NCBI RefSeq assembly: GCF_000017505.1
Contig: NC_009675.1
Location: 4,592,501-4,656,500 of the forward strand
Length of the DNA: 64,000 bases
Reading direction: 5' to 3'
Origin: Anaeromyxobacter sp. Fw109-5
GTDB lineage: Bacteria > Myxococcota > Myxococcia > Myxococcales > Anaeromyxobacteraceae
This document shows, piece after piece, positions 25,037 to 33,572 of the stretch (the stretch's first letter is position 1; each line of letters begins with the position of its first letter). Made by a program: the position numbers and the translations under genes. The notes below the pieces were generated by a model. That model was not told where the DNA came from, did not search any database, and saw only the letters and a list, made by a program, of their open reading frames with translations.

Positions 25037-26506
25037 TCACGAGCCGCGGCCGCCGACGGTCATGGAGGAGACGCGCACGGTGGGGAGGCCCTGCGAGACG
25101 GGCACGCTCTGCCCGTCCTTCCCGCAGGTCCAGCCGCCCTCGTCGATGGCGAGGTCGTCCGAGACCATGTCCACGCGCTCGAGGGCCTGCGGGCCGTTGC
25201 CGATGATGTTCACGTCCTTCACCGGGCGCGTGAGCTTGCCGTCCTCGATGAGGTAGCCGTTCTTCACGTAGAAGGTGAAGTCGCCCGCGCCGATGTTGAC
25301 CTGGCCGTTCGAGAAGTTCATGCAGTAGATGCCCTTCTTCACGGAGCGGATGATCTCCTCGGTGCGGTGCGGCCCGGGCAGCATGTACGTGGAGCGCATG
25401 CGCGGCAGCGGCGCGTGCCGGTAGCTCTCGCGCCGGCCGTTGCCGGTGGGGCGCACGCCGAAGTGGCGCGCCGAGATGGCGTCGTGGAGGTAGGTGGTGA
25501 GCACGCCGTCCTGCACGAGGTGGGTCGTGCCGGCGTCGTTGCCCTCGTCGTCCACGTTGATCGCGCCGCGCGCGCCGGCGTTGGCGGCGTCGTCGACGAT
25601 CTGCACGAACGGCTGCGCGATGCGCTTGCCGATCTTGTCGGCGTAGATGGAGACGCCCTTGCGGTTGAAGTCCGCCTCCATGCCGTGACCGATCGCCTCG
25701 TGGAGGAGGATGCCCGAGGACCCGGCGGCGAGCACCACCGGCAGCTCGCCGGCGGGCGGCGTCACCGCCTCGAAGAGCACCGTGGTCCGGCTCACCGCCT
25801 CGCGCACCACGCGCTCGAGCCGCTCCGGCGAGTAGAAGTCGAAGCCCGCCCGGCCGGCGACGTTGTAGCCGTTCTGCTCGCGCCGGCCGTTCGACTCGGC
25901 CAGGACCGAGAGGTAGAGGAGCGTCATCGGCTGACGGTCCTCCACGATGCGGCCCGAGGAGTCGGCGACGAGGATCGCGCCGGACTCGTCGCGCAGGAAG
26001 AGGTTCACCTTCTTCACGCGCGCGTCGGACGAGAACGCTTGCTCGTTCAGGGCGGCGAGGATCGGCAGCTTCTCCTGGGGGCGGACGTCCTCCCAGGGGC
26101 GGATCAGCGGGTAGCGATCGGGGAGGCCGGCGCGCACGTGGAACCGCTCCGGGACCGCGCGCGACGGCCCCTCGGCGATGGTCGCCGCCGTGCGAGCGCA
26201 CTCGAGGAGCGCCGGCAGGGAGAGGTCCTCGGTGTAGCCGTAGCCCGTCTGGTCGCCCTTCACGACCCGGACCCCGACCCCCAGCTCGACCGTGGCGTGG
26301 GCGCGGTTCACCGCGCCGTCCTCGAGCCCCACGTCCGACCCGACACGGTGCTGGAAGAAGACGTCCGCGTGCTCCCCGCCCCGCGCCAGCGCGGTCGCGA
26401 GCGTCTGCGCGATCATCCGCTCCGTCACGCCGAAGCGCGCGAAGTAGCCGATCCCCTCGCTCGGGCCCACCTGGGGCGGGCGAGCGCCCGTATCCTGGTT
26501 CAGCAT
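25037..26506 (-). CDS. tldD: TldD-family metalloprotease
   Basis: 489 residues. The zinc-binding HEAIGHGMEADF lies near residue 268 (HExxxH). Other landmarks: GVRVVKGDQTGYGYTEDLS near 78, the NFSNGQVNIGAGDFTFYVKN segment near 397, and the C-terminal WTCGKDGQSVPVSQGLP. Active subunit of the TldD/TldE protease. The start is the ATG at 26506 after GGAACGAG; a shorter start is possible since the first ~17 residues are not conserved-looking. Confidence 0.93.
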   Translation of the reverse strand: MLNQDTGARPPQVGPSEGIGYFARFGVTERMIAQTLATALARGGEHADVFFQHRVGSDVGLEDGAVNRAHATVELGVGVRVVKGDQTGYGYTEDLSLPALLECARTAATIAEGPSRAVPERFHVRAGLPDRYPLIRPWEDVRPQEKLPILAALNEQAFSSDARVKKVNLFLRDESGAILVADSSGRIVEDRQPMTLLYLSVLAESNGRREQNGYNVAGRAGFDFYSPERLERVVREAVSRTTVLFEAVTPPAGELPVVLAAGSSGILLHEAIGHGMEADFNRKGVSIYADKIGKRIAQPFVQIVDDAANAGARGAINVDDEGNDAGTTHLVQDGVLTTYLHDAISARHFGVRPTGNGRRESYRHAPLPRMRSTYMLPGPHRTEEIIRSVKKGIYCMNFSNGQVNIGAGDFTFYVKNGYLIEDGKLTRPVKDVNIIGNGPQALERVDMVSDDLAIDEGGWTCGKDGQSVPVSQGLPTVRVSSMTVGGRGS

Positions 26507-26709
26507 CTCGTTCCTTGCCCCGTCGCCGGTCGCGACGGCGGCTCATTCATAACCGGCCCGCGGCGGCTTGCCCGCTTCGCGGCGTTCCCCGGGCTCGCCA
26601 CGCCCAGTACCGCCCTTCCTCGCCGGCGTCATTCGGTCACCGTTCGTCCCGAGCGTAGCCCGGCCGCGAGGCCGGGCGGAGTCGAGGGGCGAGCACGGGC
26701 GAACTCTCC

Positions 26710-26742
26710 CCGCTCGGGCTGAGCCTGTCGAAGCCCGAGCGG
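26710..26742. repeat. palindromic repeat upstream of a hydrolase gene
   Basis: CCGCTCGGGCTGAGCCTGTC followed by GAAGCCCGAGCGG. Just upstream (26650-26690) is a different dyad, GTAGCCCGGCCGCGAGGCCG, of another repeat family. Confidence 0.8.
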
Positions 26743-26835
26743 TCGGGCGTTCCGCTCCGCACCCCGCCCGCCTGCCCCCTCGGGGATCACCCGCTCCACC
26801 CCGCACGTCCGACGAATCGGGATAAACCTTCCGTC

Positions 26836-27630
26836 ATGCCCATCGCACACGTGAACGGCACCGACCTGCACTACCGCGACGCCGGCACCGCCCACAAGGA
26901 CGTGCTGCTCCTCCTGCACGCGTTCCCGCTCCACTCGGGCATGTGGCTGCGGCAGATCGCGGCGCTCGAGGGCCGGTGGCGCATCGTCGCCCCGGACTAC
27001 CGCGGGCTCGGCCAGTCCGCGCCGCGCGGCGAGGCCTCGACCATGCAGGTGCTCGCCGAGGACGTCCGCGCGCTGCTGCAGCACCTGCGCATCGAGCGTG
27101 CCGCCGTCGCCGGCCTGTCGATGGGCGGGTACCTCTCGCTCGAGCTCTACCGCCAGATCCCCGGGTTCTTCCGTGGCCTCGCGCTCTGCGACACGCGCGC
27201 CGGGGCGGACACCGACGAGGGGAAGGCCGGGCGGGAGAAGTTCGCGCAGACCGCGATCGAGCGCGGGCTCGAGTGGGTCGCGGACGAGATGATCCCGAAG
27301 CTGCTGCGGCCCGAGCCGGATCCGGCGGTGGCGAAGGAGGTCCGCGACCTGATCCGCCGTGGCACCCCCGCGGGCGTGGCCGCCGCGCAGCGCGGGATGG
27401 CCCAGCGGCCCGACTCGACCGAGACGCTCGCGAAGATCACCTGCCCGACGCTCGTCCTCGTGGGCGCGGAGGACACGCTCACGCCCCCCGCCGAGTCCGA
27501 GAAGATGGCGAAGGCGATCAAGGGCGCGAAGCTCGTGAAGGTGAAGAAGGCGGGGCACCTCGCGAACCTGGAGGCGACCGCGGCCTTCAACGCCGCGCTG
27601 CAGGAGTTTCTGGACGGGCTCCCCGCGTAG
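26836..27630 (+). CDS. alpha/beta hydrolase
   Basis: 264 residues. Oxyanion-region LLLHAFPLHSGMW near residue 24, nucleophile Ser in VAGLSMGGYLS near 97, acid Asp in VGAEDTLTPP near 217, and His in KKAGHLANLE near 240: a complete triad. The family includes esterases, epoxide hydrolases and haloperoxidase-like enzymes; the substrate is undetermined. Its last 44 bases overlap the 3' end of the convergent membrane-protein gene. Confidence 0.9.
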   Translation: MPIAHVNGTDLHYRDAGTAHKDVLLLLHAFPLHSGMWLRQIAALEGRWRIVAPDYRGLGQSAPRGEASTMQVLAEDVRALLQHLRIERAAVAGLSMGGYLSLELYRQIPGFFRGLALCDTRAGADTDEGKAGREKFAQTAIERGLEWVADEMIPKLLRPEPDPAVAKEVRDLIRRGTPAGVAAAQRGMAQRPDSTETLAKITCPTLVLVGAEDTLTPPAESEKMAKAIKGAKLVKVKKAGHLANLEATAAFNAALQEFLDGLPA

Positions 27631-29209
27631 GGACGAGCGTCGGGCTCGCCGAGCCGACCTCGTTCCCTGGCCGGCGATAGAGCGATCCGGCGGCGGACGT
27701 CGCCGCCAGCCTCCAGGTGCCGTCGCGCTCCAGATGGCGCTCCAGGCGTGAGCCATGCTGCACGAGCGCAACCCTCACGCCGAACCGATCGATCCAGGCA
27801 TCCAGCCAGGCGGGATCGGCCCGGATGTAGCCGAGCATGAAGTCGTCGCCGTAGAGCTCCCAGCGATCGTCCACGAACACGCGGAGGCCGGGGGCCGTAT
27901 AGGCGACGAACCCGCCGAACGGCATGTCGTTGAGGATGGGGGCGCCCTCTACCTCGCGCTCCGCCGCGCGGAGCGCCGGTACGAGCTCGACCGGCCAGCG
28001 GCGGGGGTCGAGGCGCGCCAGCGCCGGCGCGCGATCCGGCGCGTACGCGGCGAACGTCGCGACCGCGACCAGCGCGATGGCCAAGGCGCCGATCGTGCCG
28101 GCGGCGAAGCGCACTCCAGGGAGCGTGCCCGGAGCGCCCCGGACGCGAAATCCGCGGCGCGCGAGCGCTTCCGTCCAGCGGGCGGCGGGCAGCAGCTCCG
28201 CGAGCGCGAGGGCCGCGGCGACGGCGAAGAACGGCGCGTGGCGGATGCGCCCGAACGCGAGGAGGAGCCACACGAGCGGCACGAGCGTGGCCGCCCGCAG
28301 CGCAACGCGAGGCGCGCTCAGCAGGGTGGCGAGGTAGACCGCCACGAGGGCGAGCACCTGCCACGAGCCCGTCCTCACGAGGGACGCGTGCTCCACGACG
28401 AACCGGGGCAGCGCCGGCGAGGAGAGGATCGCGAACCACGCGCGCGCGGTGTCGAGGCCGTAGGGGGTGATCGGGACCGTCGCCACGCTCGCCGCGACGA
28501 GCGCGTACACCACCGCGGCGTCTCGTCGGCTCCGGACGGGCGACGTCCATCCCGCTCGCCACGCGCCGAGCCACGAGAGCGCGAACAGCCCCAGCGTCGC
28601 CAGCCCGCCCACCACCGCGCCGTGCGCGTTCACCCAGGCGAGGAACACGAGCGGAGCGGGCCAGAGCGCGGAGAGCCCGCGCCGGCCGGCGTCGACGTCC
28701 GCGAGCCGGCCGTAGAGCCACGCGAAGGCGAAGATCGAGAGGAGGTGCGGGCGGACGTGGAAGTGGTGCGAGCTCGCCGCCACCGTCAGCGCCACGACGA
28801 GACCCGCCCAGAGCGCGCTCACCCCCGCCGCCACGAGCCGCGCGTACAGCCAGGCGAGGAGCAGGGCGATGCCGCCCGCGGTGGCCACCACGAGCGCATC
28901 GAGGCCGCCCAGCCGGTGGAGCGCCGCCATGAGGCACTCGGCGAGCCACTGGTGCGCGATCCAGGGTCGCCCGTCGAAGGTGAAGCTGAGCCAGTCTCCG
29001 CGCGGAAAGCCCGCGGCGAAGATCCGGTGGCCCGTGACGGTGTGCCAGAGCGTCCCGGGATCCTGCAGGAGCTTCGATCCTCCTGCGAAGACGAGCAGGA
29101 GCCAGCTGAGGACGAAGACGACGAGCGCGAGGGCCGTCGTGGAGCGGCTCGTGCCGGGAGCGTCCTCCGACGCGGGGCGCGCGCTCCTCGCAGCGCGCGT
29201 CACGGCCAT
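27587..29209 (-). CDS. polytopic membrane protein (GT-C glycosyltransferase-like), end of tad operon
   Basis: 540 residues with about ten to twelve hydrophobic segments between 25 and 385, then a soluble C-terminal domain. The first loop holds LWHTVTGHRIFAAGFPRGDW, and the soluble part has VFVDDRWELYGDDFMLGYIR, the arrangement of bacterial GT-C (PMT/ArnT-like) membrane proteins. A DxD-type acidic pair in the first loop is not clear. It starts inside the stop of the second pilin gene (ATGGCCGTGA), so it is coupled to the tad operon. Pilin glycosylation or another surface-sugar role is inference from position. Confidence 0.75.
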   Translation of the reverse strand: MAVTRAARSARPASEDAPGTSRSTTALALVVFVLSWLLLVFAGGSKLLQDPGTLWHTVTGHRIFAAGFPRGDWLSFTFDGRPWIAHQWLAECLMAALHRLGGLDALVVATAGGIALLLAWLYARLVAAGVSALWAGLVVALTVAASSHHFHVRPHLLSIFAFAWLYGRLADVDAGRRGLSALWPAPLVFLAWVNAHGAVVGGLATLGLFALSWLGAWRAGWTSPVRSRRDAAVVYALVAASVATVPITPYGLDTARAWFAILSSPALPRFVVEHASLVRTGSWQVLALVAVYLATLLSAPRVALRAATLVPLVWLLLAFGRIRHAPFFAVAAALALAELLPAARWTEALARRGFRVRGAPGTLPGVRFAAGTIGALAIALVAVATFAAYAPDRAPALARLDPRRWPVELVPALRAAEREVEGAPILNDMPFGGFVAYTAPGLRVFVDDRWELYGDDFMLGYIRADPAWLDAWIDRFGVRVALVQHGSRLERHLERDGTWRLAATSAAGSLYRRPGNEVGSASPTLVPTRGARPETPAARR

Positions 29210-29379
29210 CGCGCGACGACCTCCTCGAACAGGCCGTTCACCGCCGTTCCCAGGCTGACCACGGCCGCGAAGATCACGACGGCGACCGCGGCCAGCAGGA
29301 TCGCGTACTCGGCCGCCGCGGGCGCCGTCTCGTCCTCCCACAGCGGCCTGAGTGAGCTTCGGAAGTCGCTGCGGACCAA
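29200..29379 (-). CDS. second Flp/Fap-type pilin (TTG start)
   Basis: 59 residues, easily missed because it starts with TTG at 29379. GGAGG seven bases before the TTG makes the start convincing. The sequence has the Flp pattern: a basic leader, then WEDETAPAAAEYAILLAAVA, with the E-Y pair after the hydrophilic leader as in Flp pilins and a ~22-residue hydrophobic helix. The usual Gly before the cleavage point is Ala-rich here (TAPAAAEY), so TadV processing is uncertain. It follows tadG by 13 bases and overlaps the membrane-protein start. Confidence 0.75.
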   Translation of the reverse strand: MVRSDFRSSLRPLWEDETAPAAAEYAILLAAVAVVIFAAVVSLGTAVNGLFEEVVARWP

Positions 29380-29392
29380 GTGGCGCCTCCGA

Positions 29393-30538
29393 TCAGTGGA
29401 CGAGCCTCGGCGGCGGGAGCAGGCCGAAGCACTGGCATCCGGCGGTGGCCGTGGACGGCTCCCCGCACTCCACGTTGATGATCATGAGCTTCGTGCTCTC
29501 CGGGTAGCAGTCGCTCTCCGGCGGTGCCATCCCGTCGTTGAGGAGCCGGTACTGCGCGATCGTACCCGCGAACTTGATCATCACGCTCGCGAACCCGATC
29601 AACGCACCGGTCTTGACCATCTTCGCGCTCGTGTCGGTGCCCCGGTACTTGATGCACTTGCCGGTGACGGGATCCTTGAACGCCGACGCGGGCGACTCGG
29701 AGCACGCGAGGTCGAGGATGGCGACGGGGTAAGGGCCCTTCCCGGCGAGCGCCTGGAACTTGTCGATGTTGGGGTTCAGGTTCGCGCCGTTCGCGACCTC
29801 GATGAAGTTGCTCGGGTCGGCGACCGCCGGTGCGCCGCACGTGGGGGGGTCGCTCATGAACCCATCGAGCATCAGACCGATCGTTTCGGTGTTCACGTCC
29901 TCGTACTGATTGAGCACGGTGAACGCGATGTTGTCGGCCGGATCGCTGTGGAAGAAGATCCTGTGGTCCTCGCCACACTTGAACCCGGCCCCGTCGAGGA
30001 TCTGACACTTTGCGAACGCGATCGGCAGGGCGCACTCCTCGGTGCACGGACCGCCGCGGACCGCGATGGCCCCTGCGCCGACGTTCGCCGTGTTGTTGCC
30101 ACCGAGGAAGACGGGGAAGAACACCGGCGCCGCGTTGGCGTCGACCCTCGTCGACCGAACGCGGACCGCGTTCGTGAGCGACACGAGCTCCGGATTCGAG
30201 CCCGGGTCGGAGATCGGCCAGAACCGCTCCTTGTCGACGCTCCAGTAGCCGGTCTCGACCATCGTGTCGCTCGGCAACAGCGGCTGATAGTCCGTCGAGT
30301 GGCGCGTGGCGTAGTCGAGCGCCGCGACGCGCGCCTTCGCGATCCCATCGACCGTGCAGTCCAGATCCCACGCGCCGCCGAGCGCGCCCGCGTCGCTCGC
30401 GTTCTGCAGCTCGCCACGGACGGACAGCAGGTGCCCGACGTTGAGGGACAACGCCATGAAGCCGCCGAGCACGAGCAGTACGATCGCCACGATGACGGCG
30501 ACCGCGCCCCGCTCCCTTCTCTTTCCGCGCGCGGGCAT
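29393..30538 (-). CDS. tadG: TadG-like Flp pilus protein
   Basis: 381 residues. An N-terminal basic stretch and one transmembrane helix (ERGAVAVIVAIVLLVLGGFMALSLNVG), the TadG/TadE-like pseudopilin segment, then a long periplasmic domain with many cysteines (LDCTVDG, GPCTEECALP, KCGEDH, CYPES, GCQCFG). No von Willebrand MIDAS motif (DxSxS) is visible, unlike many TadG proteins. Located in the distal part of the tad operon, after the small lipoprotein gene (12-base gap). Confidence 0.85.
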   Translation of the reverse strand: MPARGKRRERGAVAVIVAIVLLVLGGFMALSLNVGHLLSVRGELQNASDAGALGGAWDLDCTVDGIAKARVAALDYATRHSTDYQPLLPSDTMVETGYWSVDKERFWPISDPGSNPELVSLTNAVRVRSTRVDANAAPVFFPVFLGGNNTANVGAGAIAVRGGPCTEECALPIAFAKCQILDGAGFKCGEDHRIFFHSDPADNIAFTVLNQYEDVNTETIGLMLDGFMSDPPTCGAPAVADPSNFIEVANGANLNPNIDKFQALAGKGPYPVAILDLACSESPASAFKDPVTGKCIKYRGTDTSAKMVKTGALIGFASVMIKFAGTIAQYRLLNDGMAPPESDCYPESTKLMIINVECGEPSTATAGCQCFGLLPPPRLVH

Positions 30539-30550
30539 GTCTCGTCCTCG

Positions 30551-30874
30551 CTATCTCGACGGCGGCACCGACGGCGGAAGCGCCTGCGGTCGCTGGCGAG
30601 TCGACTGGGGCGGCGCGATCAGCAGCACCTCGGGCTCCTCGACCGCCGTCCCCTCGGGAGCGAGGCTCTTCCGATACGTCTCCGCGATGATGGTCGCCTC
30701 CTGCGAATCCAGACCGGTCAGCGCCTTGGGCGGAGGCCCGCGCCGCGGCGCATCGGGGTTCGCCCGCTGCACCGCGAACGACTCGCGCATGGACTTGCCG
30801 TGCGTCTCGGTGAGGTGCTCCCTCGCGCATCCGGCGGCCAGCACCACGAGAGCCGCGACTACGACGGTCTTCAT
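30551..30874 (-). CDS. small putative lipoprotein of the tad operon
   Basis: 107 residues. Lipoprotein signal MKTVVVAALVVLAAGCAREH with lipobox LAAGC and Cys16; +2 Ala favours outer-membrane sorting. The rest is hydrophilic and proline-rich at the end (APPQSTRQRPQALPPSVPPS). The start overlaps the tadD stop (ATGA). Family unknown; its position suggests an accessory part of the Flp pilus envelope machinery. Confidence 0.78.
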   Translation of the reverse strand: MKTVVVAALVVLAAGCAREHLTETHGKSMRESFAVQRANPDAPRRGPPPKALTGLDSQEATIIAETYRKSLAPEGTAVEEPEVLLIAPPQSTRQRPQALPPSVPPSR

Positions 30875-31665
30875 TGCATCCTCCCCGAGGGAACCTTCTC
30901 CGGACGCGCCCCCTCCGGCGGCGGCGAGCGGTTGAGCTTACGGGCGACCTCTTCCAGGTTTGCGCGCGCGCGGGAGAACCCGGGGGCGAGCCGCACCGCC
31001 TCCGAGTACGCCTCGAACGCCTGCGGCAGGTTGCCGGCGAGCTCGTACGCGTAGCCCAGGTTGTTCTTCGCCTCGGCGGGTGCGCCGCCGACCGCGAACC
31101 GCTGCGCCGCTCGCGTGAAATCCCCCGCGCGCGCATACGCGAACCCGAGGTTGTTGTGGTAGCGCGGCGGCAGCGGATCGAGCCGGATCGCCGCCTGCAG
31201 GCGCGCGAGCGCGTCCTGCGTGCGGCCCTGGAGATGGAGCGCCCACCCCCAGTCGCTCAGGTAGGAAGCATTCGTCGGGTCGAGCGCCGTCGCCCGGCGG
31301 TGGTGCTCCTCGCCGTCGGCCCAGCGCTTCGCCTCGTCGTGAAGGACCGCGATCGCCGCGTGCGCAGGCGCGTGGTCCCGGTCGAGGCGCAGCGCCTCGC
31401 GCAGGTCCTCCTCGGCGTCGGCGGTGAGACCCTGCCCCCGGTACGCGAAAGACCGCAGCGTCAGCGTCTGGGCCGATCGGCCATCGGTCTCGTGGATCGC
31501 CTGGATGGCTGCGAGCGCATCGCCGTACTGGCGACGATCCACGAGATCGCGCGCGACCGCCAGGCGGACGCCTGAGATCCCCTGGGGGCCGGCACGCCGG
31601 GCAGTCGCGCACGCGGACAGGACGAGGACCGCGGAGACCACGGCGACCGAGCGTGCCGGGTTCAT
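30871..31665 (-). CDS. tadD: TadD-like TPR lipoprotein
   Basis: 264 residues. Lipobox LSAC (MNPARSVAVVSAVLVLSACA), then five or so TPR units (AEEDLREALRLDRDHAPAHA, HHRRATALDPTNASYLSDWG, ALARLQAAIRLDPLPPRYHN, AFEAYSEAVRLAPGFSRARA). TadD proteins are thought to be pilotins or assembly factors for the RcpA secretin. The start is the ATG at 31665, overlapping the tadC stop by four bases. Confidence 0.88.
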   Translation of the reverse strand: MNPARSVAVVSAVLVLSACATARRAGPQGISGVRLAVARDLVDRRQYGDALAAIQAIHETDGRSAQTLTLRSFAYRGQGLTADAEEDLREALRLDRDHAPAHAAIAVLHDEAKRWADGEEHHRRATALDPTNASYLSDWGWALHLQGRTQDALARLQAAIRLDPLPPRYHNNLGFAYARAGDFTRAAQRFAVGGAPAEAKNNLGYAYELAGNLPQAFEAYSEAVRLAPGFSRARANLEEVARKLNRSPPPEGARPEKVPSGRMQ

Positions 31666-32606
31666 CGCTGCCCTCCGAGCATGGGCATGAGGGTCTTCAT
31701 GATGTTGATGGCGGCAGGGCCGATGATCACCGCGAACAGCGAAGGGAGGATGCAGAGGATGAGCGGGAGGGTCATCTTCACCGCGACGTAAGCCGCCCGC
31801 TCCTCCGCGCGCTGCATGCGGCGGATACGGATTCCCTCCGCCTGGACGCGGAGCGCGGAGGCGATGCTCGTGCCGAAGAGCTCCGTCTGCGTGAGGGTCG
31901 CCGCGAGGGCGCGCAGCTCGGGGGATCCGGTGCGCGCTGCGAGCCGGCGGAAGCCGTCCATGCGAGGGATGCCAGCCCTCACCTCGAGGAACGTGAGCCG
32001 CAGCTCGCTCGAGAGGAGCGGCCACGCGAGCGCGATCTCCCCCGAGACCCGCTGCAGCGCGGCGTCGAGCCCGAGACCGGCCTCCACGCACGTGACGAGC
32101 AGGTCGAGCGCGTCGGGGAGGGCGCGGTCGATCTGCCGCAGCCGGTTCGCGATCCGCGACGACAGCCACAGGTTGGGCAGGAAGAAGCCGGCGCCCGCCA
32201 GCCAGACCGCGATCCCCAGCGCGAAGGGCACCGGCTCCGCTCGCGCCGCGTTCACGGCGAGGAATCCGAGCAGCAGCCCGAACGACAGCACCGCCTTCGC
32301 CCCCACGAACAGCTTGGGCGCCCGCATCGAGCGGAATCCCGCCCACACGAGCTGCCGGCGCAGGCGCGACTCGGCGTCCTCGTCCGTCGTCGCGGCGCCC
32401 CGGCGGGACGCCTCGTGCGTCGCGGCCTCCAGCCGCTCGCCCGCGACGACCGCCGCGAGCGGGACCGAGTGCGGATCCGAGCCCTCGCGGAGGCGCCTCA
32501 CCGCGGGATCTGCCGCCGCTCGGAACGAACGCGCCGCCGCGCCGATCGAAGCGACGGCGAGGACGACGAGGCCACCCATCGCGAGCGTGAGAGCGTCGAG
32601 CGGCAT
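31662..32606 (-). CDS. tadC: TadC inner-membrane platform protein
   Basis: 314 residues of type II secretion F family. A large cytoplasmic loop with the F-domain (LPDALDLLVTCVEAGLGLDA and REVRAGIPRMDGFRRLA-like region, about 140-230) is framed by transmembrane helices at about 90-135 and 260-300. It pairs with TadB to form the Flp pilus platform. Four-base overlap with tadD, three-base gap from tadB. Confidence 0.92.
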   Translation of the reverse strand: MPLDALTLAMGGLVVLAVASIGAAARSFRAAADPAVRRLREGSDPHSVPLAAVVAGERLEAATHEASRRGAATTDEDAESRLRRQLVWAGFRSMRAPKLFVGAKAVLSFGLLLGFLAVNAARAEPVPFALGIAVWLAGAGFFLPNLWLSSRIANRLRQIDRALPDALDLLVTCVEAGLGLDAALQRVSGEIALAWPLLSSELRLTFLEVRAGIPRMDGFRRLAARTGSPELRALAATLTQTELFGTSIASALRVQAEGIRIRRMQRAEERAAYVAVKMTLPLILCILPSLFAVIIGPAAINIMKTLMPMLGGQR

Positions 32607-32609
32607 GGG

Positions 32610-33572
32610 CTAGATCTCCAGCTGCGTGAGTCGCCGAAGCCACACGATCCCGACGGCCCAGCTCACGATCGCGTAGCCGACGATCCAGTGTCCGGACGGG
32701 TTCTCGGCGAGGGTCCGGAGGTATCCCGGGTTCATCACCGACACCGCCAGCGCCACGATGAACGGGAGGAGCCCGAGCACCCAGGCCGAGGCGCGACCCT
32801 CGCCGGTCAGCGCGCGGAGCTTGCCGTAGAATCGATACCGCTGCCGGATCGTGTCGGAGATCTTCTCGAGGATCTCGGCGAGGTTGCCGCCCGTTTCTCG
32901 CTGGATCACCGCTGAAACCGCGAAGATCTTCACGTCCGAGTTTCCGGGGCACCGCTCCGCCATGTGCAGCACCGCCTGCTCGAGCGAGAGGCCCAGCCGC
33001 TGCTCGTCGTACGAGCGCGCGAACTCGACGCACACCGGCTCGGGCATCTCGCCGGCGACCACCTGGAACGCCGAGGTGAGCGCGTGTCCGGCGCGGAGCG
33101 ATCGGGCCATCATCTCCAGCGCCTCGGGGAGCTGCTCGGAGATCTTCTGGCTGCGGCGGCTCCGGGCCGAGAGCACCGACAGGAACGGTGCGGCGCCGAC
33201 CATGAGCCCGAGCAGGATCGTGATCGGCAGCCCCAGCCGGAGGACCAGGCCGAGCAGGAGCCCGCTTCCGGCTGCCGCGGAGGAGAACGCGAAGAGCTGC
33301 GCCACCGTCCACCGCGAGTCTGCCTGCTCTAGGAGCTGCTCGAGCGACTTCGCCCACGGCAGCGGCGCGACCAGCCCCTGCGCCCACTCCCGGCGCGCGA
33401 TGCGACCGCGGCGCAGGAGCTCGGCGTCGAGGGCGCCCGCCTTCCCGATGGCCCGCAGGCGCCGGCGCAGCTCGGCCCGGCGGCGATCGCCGACGAACTG
33501 GGCGCCGTAGTAGATCGCCTCGACGGCCGCGAAGATGCCGAGCGCGAGGCCGGCGATGAGGAGCTCGCGCAT
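32610..33572 (-). CDS. tadB: TadB inner-membrane platform protein
   Basis: 320 residues. N-terminal helix (LLIAGLALGIFAAVEAIYYG), two central helices around 95-135, the T2SS F domain (QLPEALEMMARSLRAGHALT ... VIQRETGGNLAEILEKISDT) and C-terminal helices. The start is the ATG at 33572, sharing one base with the tadA stop (TGATG), which indicates translational coupling. Confidence 0.93.
   Translation of the reverse strand: MRELLIAGLALGIFAAVEAIYYGAQFVGDRRRAELRRRLRAIGKAGALDAELLRRGRIARREWAQGLVAPLPWAKSLEQLLEQADSRWTVAQLFAFSSAAAGSGLLLGLVLRLGLPITILLGLMVGAAPFLSVLSARSRRSQKISEQLPEALEMMARSLRAGHALTSAFQVVAGEMPEPVCVEFARSYDEQRLGLSLEQAVLHMAERCPGNSDVKIFAVSAVIQRETGGNLAEILEKISDTIRQRYRFYGKLRALTGEGRASAWVLGLLPFIVALAVSVMNPGYLRTLAENPSGHWIVGYAIVSWAVGIVWLRRLTQLEI

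Noticed and set aside
27755-31054. A 1099-residue open frame on the plus strand across the tad operon end
   Set aside because: It is antisense to tadG, the pilin and the membrane-protein genes. It is Arg/Glu/His-rich without any motif, as expected for the shadow of high-GC coding DNA. The same holds for 52372-55221 (+), 5107-7413 (-), 36227-38953 (+) and 16361-18148 (+).
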